Assembly (NCBI GenBank): GCA_012842235.1
Contig: DUTE01000013.1
Location: 1 to 12,043, forward strand
DNA length: 12,043 bases
From: Bacillota bacterium
GTDB lineage: Bacteria > Bacillota > DTU065
Reading direction: 5' to 3'
The notes under the pieces were generated by a model, which was given only the letters and a program-made list of their open reading frames with translations, had not been told where the DNA came from and made no database searches. A program made the position numbers and the translations under genes. Of the stretch, positions 7,137 to 12,043 are shown in pieces. Within the stretch, counting starts at the first letter, position 1. Every line of letters begins with the position of its first letter.

Positions 7137-8374
7137 AGCTTTAAGCCTCCCAACCACTCGGAGATTTGATATTCTGATTCTTCTCCACTTTGCATATTTC
7201 TTAGCTTTACTCTGTTGTCTTTTAGCTCATCTGGCCCAAGGATAAGACAGTATTTCGTATCCAAGCGATCGGCCTGCTTAAACTGGGCTTTGACTGATCT
7301 GTTAAGTATATCCATCTCTGTCCTTATACCATGTCTACGAGCCAAAAGTAACTGCCTTAAAGCCTCTTCTTTGGTCTCCTGGCCGATGGATACGATATAT
7401 AGATCGATTTCTGGTTCTTTCTGCCACTTATCACCTACTGCCAAAAGAGTACGCTCCATGCCCATGGCAAAACCCACAGCTGGTGTACTCTCTCCACCGA
7501 TCTCTTCTACAAGTTTGTCATAACGTCCCCCGGCACCTATGGCATTTTGAGCGCCTAGATCATCAAAACAAAACTCAAAAACCGTCTTTGTATAATAATC
7601 AAATCCTCTTACCAATCTTGGTTCTTCTACATAAGGTAGCTCCCAAATGTCAAGAATTTTTTTGAGGTTTGTAAAATGGAGTGAACATTCATCACATAGA
7701 TAATCTTGCAAGTGAGGTAGATCTGCTATAACCTCTTGGCATTTCTCTTCTTTGCAGTCTAAAACCCGAAGAGGATTAGTAATCGATCTTCTCTGGCAAT
7801 TTTCACAAAGTCTATCCTTATACTTAGCAAGCTCACTTCTTAGTTTTTCCAGATATTTTGGTCGACAATCTGGACAGCCAATCGAGTTTATCTTTAATAC
7901 TACATCTTTTACACCAATTTTTTGATAGAGTTCATGGGCAAGCATAATTACCTCAGCATCTAAAGCCGGTTCTAAAGAACCAAAACACTCTATACCAAAC
8001 TGGTGAAATTGTCTATATCTTCCTGCTTGTGGCCTTTCGTAACGAAACATTGGGCCTAAGTAATAAAGTTTAGCAGGTAGACCTGCACCTTTAAGGTTGT
8101 TTTCCACAAACGCTCTGACAACAGCGGCAGTACCTTCTGGTCGCAAAGTCATAGAACGGCCACCTTTGTCTAAAAAAGTGTACATCTCCTTTTCTACTAT
8201 GTCTGTGGCCTCACCAATACTTCTTTGAAAAAGGTGAGTCTCCTCGAAAATAGGTGTACGAATCTCCTTAAAACCAAAACAAGCACATTCTTTGCGAATC
8301 ATAGCTTCAAGCTTATGCCAGCGCCAGATCTCATCAGGTAGAATGTCGTTAGTCCCTTTTGGCCGTGATATCAT
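7133..8374 (-). CDS. hisS: Histidyl-tRNA synthetase
   Basis: A 413-residue class II synthetase that charges tRNA-His. Visible: the N-terminal [17 protein letters not shown] at 76-82; motif 2 region from [12 protein letters not shown] to RQFHQFG at 105-127; the histidine-specific signature LVRGFDYYT at 254-262; motif 3 region [11 protein letters not shown] at 301-311; and a C-terminal anticodon-binding domain (about 322-413). The insertion domain carries four cysteine pairs (C167/C170, C190/C193, C207/C212, C227/C230), a pattern common in Gram-positive HisRS. A GTG at 8383 is in frame, but it lies inside the ribosome binding site GAGGTG (8381-8386). The ATG at 8374, 6 bases later, is therefore preferred. 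The stop overlaps the aspS ATG by four bases. A hairpin lies in the upstream gap; no T-box was recognised. Confidence 0.96.
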   Translation of the reverse strand: MISRPKGTNDILPDEIWRWHKLEAMIRKECACFGFKEIRTPIFEETHLFQRSIGEATDIVEKEMYTFLDKGGRSMTLRPEGTAAVVRAFVENNLKGAGLPAKLYYLGPMFRYERPQAGRYRQFHQFGIECFGSLEPALDAEVIMLAHELYQKIGVKDVVLKINSIGCPDCRPKYLEKLRSELAKYKDRLCENCQRRSITNPLRVLDCKEEKCQEVIADLPHLQDYLCDECSLHFTNLKKILDIWELPYVEEPRLVRGFDYYTKTVFEFCFDDLGAQNAIGAGGRYDKLVEEIGGESTPAVGFAMGMERTLLAVGDKWQKEPEIDLYIVSIGQETKEEALRQLLLARRHGIRTEMDILNRSVKAQFKQADRLDTKYCLILGPDELKDNRVKLRNMQSGEESEYQISEWLGGLKL

Positions 8375-8401
8375 ATTAATCACCTCTAATGCTTTCCATT
8401 A

Positions 8402-8440
8402 ATTATAAAGGGAAGTGGTGACAAGTGCCACCACTTCCCG
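8402..8440 (-). terminator. Hairpin between the foldase gene and hisS (terminator or attenuator)
   Basis: An 11-bp perfect stem (8410-8420 with 8429-8439) has an 8-base loop. On the minus strand it is followed by TTTATAATT, a short and interrupted T-tract. It would partly end the transcript from the foldase gene or protect its 3' end. The following TATAAT (8402-8407) resembles a -10 box, but the base positions for a -35 fall in the stem and read TGGCAC, a poor match. Confidence 0.55.
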
Positions 8441-8513
8441 AAAGTTTTCCGCAAAAGTATTCCAGGACAAATGTAGTAGAAGAAATTTTCCTTTGCTCCT
8501 CTACTCCTTTGCC

Positions 8514-9989
8514 TTAGTCTTCTGTGTTTTCTAGAGAATCTGCGTCTTCATCTAGAGATTCTTCGGCATCAATCTTTTCGGTTATGGCCTTGATCTTGTC
8601 CATCTCGGCCTGGCCTCTTTCTGTATCACCAAACATATTAAAGACTTGAGCTAGTTGAAGATGACTAAGTAGATCTTCTCCTGCACTTGAAGATGCTTCA
8701 TCTAAAGCTTTTACTATATCTGCATAAATAGCCTTAAGTTCCTCATCTTCCAAAGTCCACTCAAAGAGGCTCTTTTCCTCCTCAGTCTCTTTAGCATTAA
8801 CTATATTTTGCATCTTAGTCTGGCCAATTAAAGCCATATTAAGTTTGATAGCTAGTTCATTAGAACCTGCCGAAGCTTTTCTGTAGTTATCCCATGCGGT
8901 ATCTATATCACCTTTGCGACGATATGCTTCAGCCAAAGATGCCAGAATATAAGGATCTCCTGGTCGGTCTTTTAGTGCTTCATTATATGATTTGATAGCA
9001 TCTTCAATTTTACCTTCACTTAATTCAAACCAAGCTCTTAGCTGTGAATCATAGATCTTTATCTTGGATTTCGCCTGTAAAGCTGAAACATATTGCGATA
9101 ATACATTGTTTTTCTTATCGAGCAAGAGTTTTTCGCGGGCTTCATCTTTCTTTTCAGCAAACTCTTCGTCGTCCAATACTTTGTGTTCTATTGTCTTAAT
9201 AATATGATAACCAAACTGTGACCTTACTGGTTCAGAGATCTCGCCTGCTTCTAGATTAAATGCTGCATCTTCAAACTCTGAAATCATAACACCACGACCA
9301 AAAAAGCCTAATGCTCCACCATCATCTTTAGAACCAGTGTCAAGAGAATATTCTTTAGCTAACTCGGCAAAATCAGCACCATCTTGTAGTTTCTGATAAA
9401 GTTCATTAGCAAGTTCTTCATTATCGACAAGAATGTGACTAGCATTAACCTCTTCTAGTTGTTGACGTACTTCATCATCTGTTACATCAACATCTTTTGT
9501 TATTTCATCTTGAAGTTTTTCAAAGATAACAGAATTACGGATATCCTCTTTTAATGTATCTTCAGAAATACCAATAATATCTAAACGTGCCTTAAGTTCA
9601 TCAGCACCGCCAACGGCCTCTGCTATTTGGGCCATTTCAGCGTCGATCTCTTCCTTGGTGGCGTCAAGTCCTAACTTCTTGGCTTCATCAAGGAGGGCCT
9701 CACGCATAAGAAGTTGCATCATATACTGGGCTCTCATAGGTTCCTGATCTAAACCTGTTAGTTGGCCATAACTCATCTGGTTTTGTTGTTGCCAAACATA
9801 ATAAAAATCTTGTTCAAACTGATTTCTCTCTAACTTGATACCATTGATCTCAGCAATGTATTTAGATGGAGCTTTGCCTGCTGAGCCTGCAAATGCAAAT
9901 GTCGCTGCCACTGTTCCTATCACCAGAATAATACCTGCAACCACTAAAATGACTTTGGTATTATCACGGATTTTGGACATAAAAGCCAA
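8514..9989 (-). CDS. Membrane-anchored PpiC-type peptidyl-prolyl isomerase with C-terminal TPR region
   Basis: A 491-residue SurA/PrsA-like foldase. A short cytoplasmic start is followed by one hydrophobic helix (about 12-34) with no lipobox, so it is probably a signal anchor or cleaved after AFA. Next come a SurA_N-type helical domain (about 44-180), a parvulin/PpiC rotamase domain at 182-268 ([34 protein letters not shown]), and a helical linker. Residues about 315-375 contain tetratricopeptide-like repeats ([40 protein letters not shown]), a possible further one lies at 436-468, and the tail is acidic (473-491). It should help exported proteins fold outside the membrane. The TTG at 9989 lies 7-8 bases after AAGGAGGG (9997-10004), while the ATG at 9980 is about 17 bases away, so TTG is preferred. 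It lies 66 bases after hemZ. Confidence 0.88.
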   Translation of the reverse strand: MAFMSKIRDNTKVILVVAGIILVIGTVAATFAFAGSAGKAPSKYIAEINGIKLERNQFEQDFYYVWQQQNQMSYGQLTGLDQEPMRAQYMMQLLMREALLDEAKKLGLDATKEEIDAEMAQIAEAVGGADELKARLDIIGISEDTLKEDIRNSVIFEKLQDEITKDVDVTDDEVRQQLEEVNASHILVDNEELANELYQKLQDGADFAELAKEYSLDTGSKDDGGALGFFGRGVMISEFEDAAFNLEAGEISEPVRSQFGYHIIKTIEHKVLDDEEFAEKKDEAREKLLLDKKNNVLSQYVSALQAKSKIKIYDSQLRAWFELSEGKIEDAIKSYNEALKDRPGDPYILASLAEAYRRKGDIDTAWDNYRKASAGSNELAIKLNMALIGQTKMQNIVNAKETEEEKSLFEWTLEDEELKAIYADIVKALDEASSSAGEDLLSHLQLAQVFNMFGDTERGQAEMDKIKAITEKIDAEESLDEDADSLENTED

Positions 9990-10055
9990 AGCTATTCCCT
10001 CCTTAGGATTGCTCTGCAATACCTCATTAATTTTAACTGAAAAAATCACCCATTG

Positions 10056-11519
10056 TCAATTAATTCTCAAAAAAAGGTTGTCAAGGTTTTCTTTCTTTAA
10101 CCTTATAAGTTCTTCAAGCCTCTTTACATAAGTTGCAGGGCATTTTGGGTTTACCACCCTAGAGATAACCTCCCCGACAAATCTTGTAGAAGCCCCTGCT
10201 CCCATACCAACTACAGTTTGCAACTCTTCTATCATAATAATATTATAGTAACACTCACTGCCCTCTTTTGCATAACCTATATTTTCTAAATTTGCTGCCA
10301 TCTGTCTTTGTCTATAGAGATAATATGGGGCTAATCCTACCTCTCTTAATTTTACAGCTGTTAAATTGACCATCTTCTCAGTCTCTATAGTCGTTGGCAA
10401 AGGCCAACTTTGCAGTTCTTTATACCATGTAGATGCCCTCTTTGCCGCAAGAGTATGAACAGTGACATTTTCTGGCTCTAGTGCAAGAATCTTTTCTAAC
10501 GTATTTTCCATATCACCGATATTTTCTTTAGGAAGACCAGCAATAAGATCAATGTTTAGAATCGGTATTTTAACCTCACGAGCTAACTCTACTGCTTGAA
10601 AGAACTCCTCTACTGTATGGGCTCGGCCTATTAATTGCAGGGTTTTCTCGTTTAGGGTTTGAGGATTAACACAGACCCTATCTGTACCTTTTTCCTTCAG
10701 AACATGGAGTTTTTCCCGATCAATTGTATCGGGCCTACCCGCCTCTACAGTAAGCTCATTGGTTTTAGGCAAAAGAGATAGAACCTTATTTAGTTCTTCG
10801 GCAGTTAATGATGTTGGCGTCCCTCCACCAACATAAACACTAGATATCTCTATGCCTTTTTCTCCAAAATACTCTCTAAACTCAACTAGTTCTCTGTAGA
10901 GAGCTTCTAAATAAGGTTGTTTAAGATGCCCGTGAGTAGAAAGAGGATAGGCTGCAAAAGAACAGTATGTGCATCTTGTTGGACAAAAAGGGATTCCTAT
11001 ATAGATACTTATTGATTTGTCATCTAACAAAGAGATACCTTTTTGTTTGTTATAGACTGTCTCTAAAAGCCTTATCTTTTCATCTTTTATACCATAGACT
11101 GATCTTAAAATAAGTTCTGCCTCTTGTTGAGTGAATCCTCTTTCTCTTATAAGTCTATACAACTTTGAAGGCCTTACACCTACTAAAGACCCCCAAAAGA
11201 GGTTTTGGTTTGTATAATCGGAGAGTGCTTCAACTACAGCAGTCTTTGTCAGTTCAAACTGGCGTCTATCGATATCTCCTTTGAGCCAACGCCTATCACC
11301 AACAAATACATCTGTTGCTAAAGCTTCCTTCTTGCCACTTTGGCCTATAACTTGTACTTTAATTCCTTGAGGAATTTTGGTTATCTTAATTTTTATTCCT
11401 TTTAGCAATGGATTATTTGAAAAAACATCCAAAGCACTCTCTACTGATTGTATTAGTTCTTCTGGTGCTTCAATAGTAGGTGCTATAGACACAGTCTTAG
11501 GCATCTCTTTCTTTCTCAT
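10056..11519 (-). CDS. hemZ: Radical SAM coproporphyrinogen III oxidase-like protein HemZ
   Basis: A 487-residue radical SAM enzyme of the HemN/HemZ/HemW group. An N-terminal domain of about 165 residues specific to HemZ, with WGSLVGVRPSKL at 109-120, precedes the radical SAM core. The cluster motif CPTRCTYC at 179-186 gives Cys179, Cys183 and Cys186 for the 4Fe-4S centre, followed by the SAM-binding GGGTPTS and NIDLIAGLP. The family is named for oxygen-independent decarboxylation of coproporphyrinogen III in haem synthesis, but few members are tested and no other haem gene is present here. The ATG at 11519 has AAGGAGG (11528-11534) 8 bases upstream and overlaps the stop of the preceding hydrolase gene as TAATG. 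The longer GTG start at 11567 lacks such a site. Confidence 0.9.
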   Translation of the reverse strand: MRKKEMPKTVSIAPTIEAPEELIQSVESALDVFSNNPLLKGIKIKITKIPQGIKVQVIGQSGKKEALATDVFVGDRRWLKGDIDRRQFELTKTAVVEALSDYTNQNLFWGSLVGVRPSKLYRLIRERGFTQQEAELILRSVYGIKDEKIRLLETVYNKQKGISLLDDKSISIYIGIPFCPTRCTYCSFAAYPLSTHGHLKQPYLEALYRELVEFREYFGEKGIEISSVYVGGGTPTSLTAEELNKVLSLLPKTNELTVEAGRPDTIDREKLHVLKEKGTDRVCVNPQTLNEKTLQLIGRAHTVEEFFQAVELAREVKIPILNIDLIAGLPKENIGDMENTLEKILALEPENVTVHTLAAKRASTWYKELQSWPLPTTIETEKMVNLTAVKLREVGLAPYYLYRQRQMAANLENIGYAKEGSECYYNIIMIEELQTVVGMGAGASTRFVGEVISRVVNPKCPATYVKRLEELIRLKKENLDNLFLRIN

Positions 11520-12043
11520 TAAACAAGCCTCCTTAAGTACTTTAGAGACTCTCTTACCTCCTGCCAATTAGTACTATCACCGTGACCTGCATAGACCTGC
11601 CAATTTTTATCGATTAAAAGAAGCTTATCAATGGTGTTTTTCATCTGATTGGGGTTGCTGCCTTTAAGATCTGTTCGACCAATAGCGTTTTTAAAGACTG
11701 TATCACCTGAAAAAAGATAAGTATCATCAACAAGATACATTACAGAACCAAGTGTGTGTCCTGGAGTATGAAGCACCTCAATTTTATGATCAAAAAACAA
11801 CAAGCTATCTCCATCATTTAAAAGATTCAGGTTATCGATCTTAGTAAGTTCTTTACCTAAAACATAGTGGCTAAGGTTATAGCTATCATCCTGAGCATAA
11901 ATCGCTTCATCTTTGTGGAGAGTAAGAGGAATATTAAAATGGTCTGTTATCGTTTTGGCATTTTTAATATGATCAGCATGGCCATGTGTAGCTAAACAAT
12001 ATTGAACTTCAATATCCCCTAGATCTTCAAGTTCTATCACCGG
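11519..12043 (-). CDS. Metallo-beta-lactamase-fold hydrolase (YcbL/glyoxalase II-like), 5' end cut by window edge
   Basis: The visible 174 residues are the main part of a small MBL-fold hydrolase; relatives are about 200-210 residues, so roughly 30 N-terminal residues lie outside. A GTG at 12040 is in frame, but the family fold begins earlier, so the gene is partial. Metal ligands, numbered from that codon, are THGHADH (His19, His21, Asp23, His24), TPGHT (His95), SGDT (Asp113) and AGHG (His153). The segment after the aspartate, IGRTDL, is typical of the YcbL/type II glyoxalase group, which hydrolyse glutathione-like or other thioesters. The substrate here is unknown. Its stop overlaps the hemZ ATG by one base (TAATG), so the two are translationally coupled. 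An MBL protein before hemZ is a recurrent arrangement in Clostridia. Confidence 0.88.
   Translation of the reverse strand, partial: PVIELEDLGDIEVQYCLATHGHADHIKNAKTITDHFNIPLTLHKDEAIYAQDDSYNLSHYVLGKELTKIDNLNLLNDGDSLLFFDHKIEVLHTPGHTLGSVMYLVDDTYLFSGDTVFKNAIGRTDLKGSNPNQMKNTIDKLLLIDKNWQVYAGHGDSTNWQEVRESLKYLRRLV

Noticed and set aside
7215..7665. Two plus-strand open frames (102 and 60 codons) opposite hisS
   Set aside because: They are antisense shadows of a full-length, motif-complete HisRS and have no start signals.
8384..8513. T-box leader for hisS
   Set aside because: GTGGCAC in the stem faintly resembles the T-box core, but the conserved GGTGGNACCGCG motif, a Stem I and enough length are missing.
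9835..10131. 98-codon plus-strand open frame
   Set aside because: Antisense to the foldase start and the hemZ end; no ribosome binding site.
11377..11571. 64-codon plus-strand open frame
   Set aside because: Antisense to the start of hemZ; no ribosome binding site.
1..12043. CRISPR array, insertion sequence, tRNA, prophage or defence genes
   Set aside because: I saw no regularly spaced repeats, no transposase or integrase motifs, no tRNA cloverleaf and no defence-related domains.

Overview
The window is AT-rich bacterial DNA with strong AGGAGG-type ribosome binding sites and sigma-A-like promoters. It carries a lipoprotein, hemZ, and the block hemZ / hisS / aspS / 6S RNA / tcdA. Together these point to a low-GC Gram-positive (Bacillota), most likely an anaerobic member of the Clostridia. 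The species cannot be named from the sequence alone.

Left part (1-2321, plus strand): a strong promoter at the extreme left edge points out of the window. A two-gene operon follows: a CE7-family acetyl-ester hydrolase, then a NodB-type polysaccharide deacetylase lipoprotein. The operon ends at a strong bidirectional terminator. Both genes suggest removal of acetyl groups from carbohydrates, one probably in the cytoplasm and one at the cell surface.

Middle (2331-4167, minus strand): a sodium:solute symporter gene with its own promoter and a leader of about 165 nt. The promoter lies immediately beyond the tcdA terminator. The 334-base gap holds the promoter, the leader and that terminator.

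Centre (4168-5134, minus strand): tcdA (the t6A-to-ct6A tRNA modification enzyme) is preceded by a 6S RNA gene that has its own promoter and a hairpin/T-tract terminator. The terminator sits just before the tcdA ribosome binding site.

Right part (5379-12043, minus strand, read from right to left): a metallo-beta-lactamase-fold hydrolase (cut by the right edge), hemZ (radical SAM), a membrane-anchored PpiC-type foldase with an unusual TPR tail, then hisS and aspS. MBL/hemZ (TAATG) and hisS/aspS (ATGA) overlap by one and four bases, so both pairs look translationally coupled. A hairpin separates the foldase from hisS. For hisS, aspS, hemZ and the foldase I moved the start inward from the longest possible reading frame, because the ribosome binding site demands it.

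Most of the window is a conserved housekeeping neighbourhood. I did not find a clear undescribed multi-gene system. The points most worth a second look are the 6S locus, the foldase/TPR fusion, the pair of carbohydrate deacetylases, the symporter leader, and the tRNA-specificity signature in AspRS.
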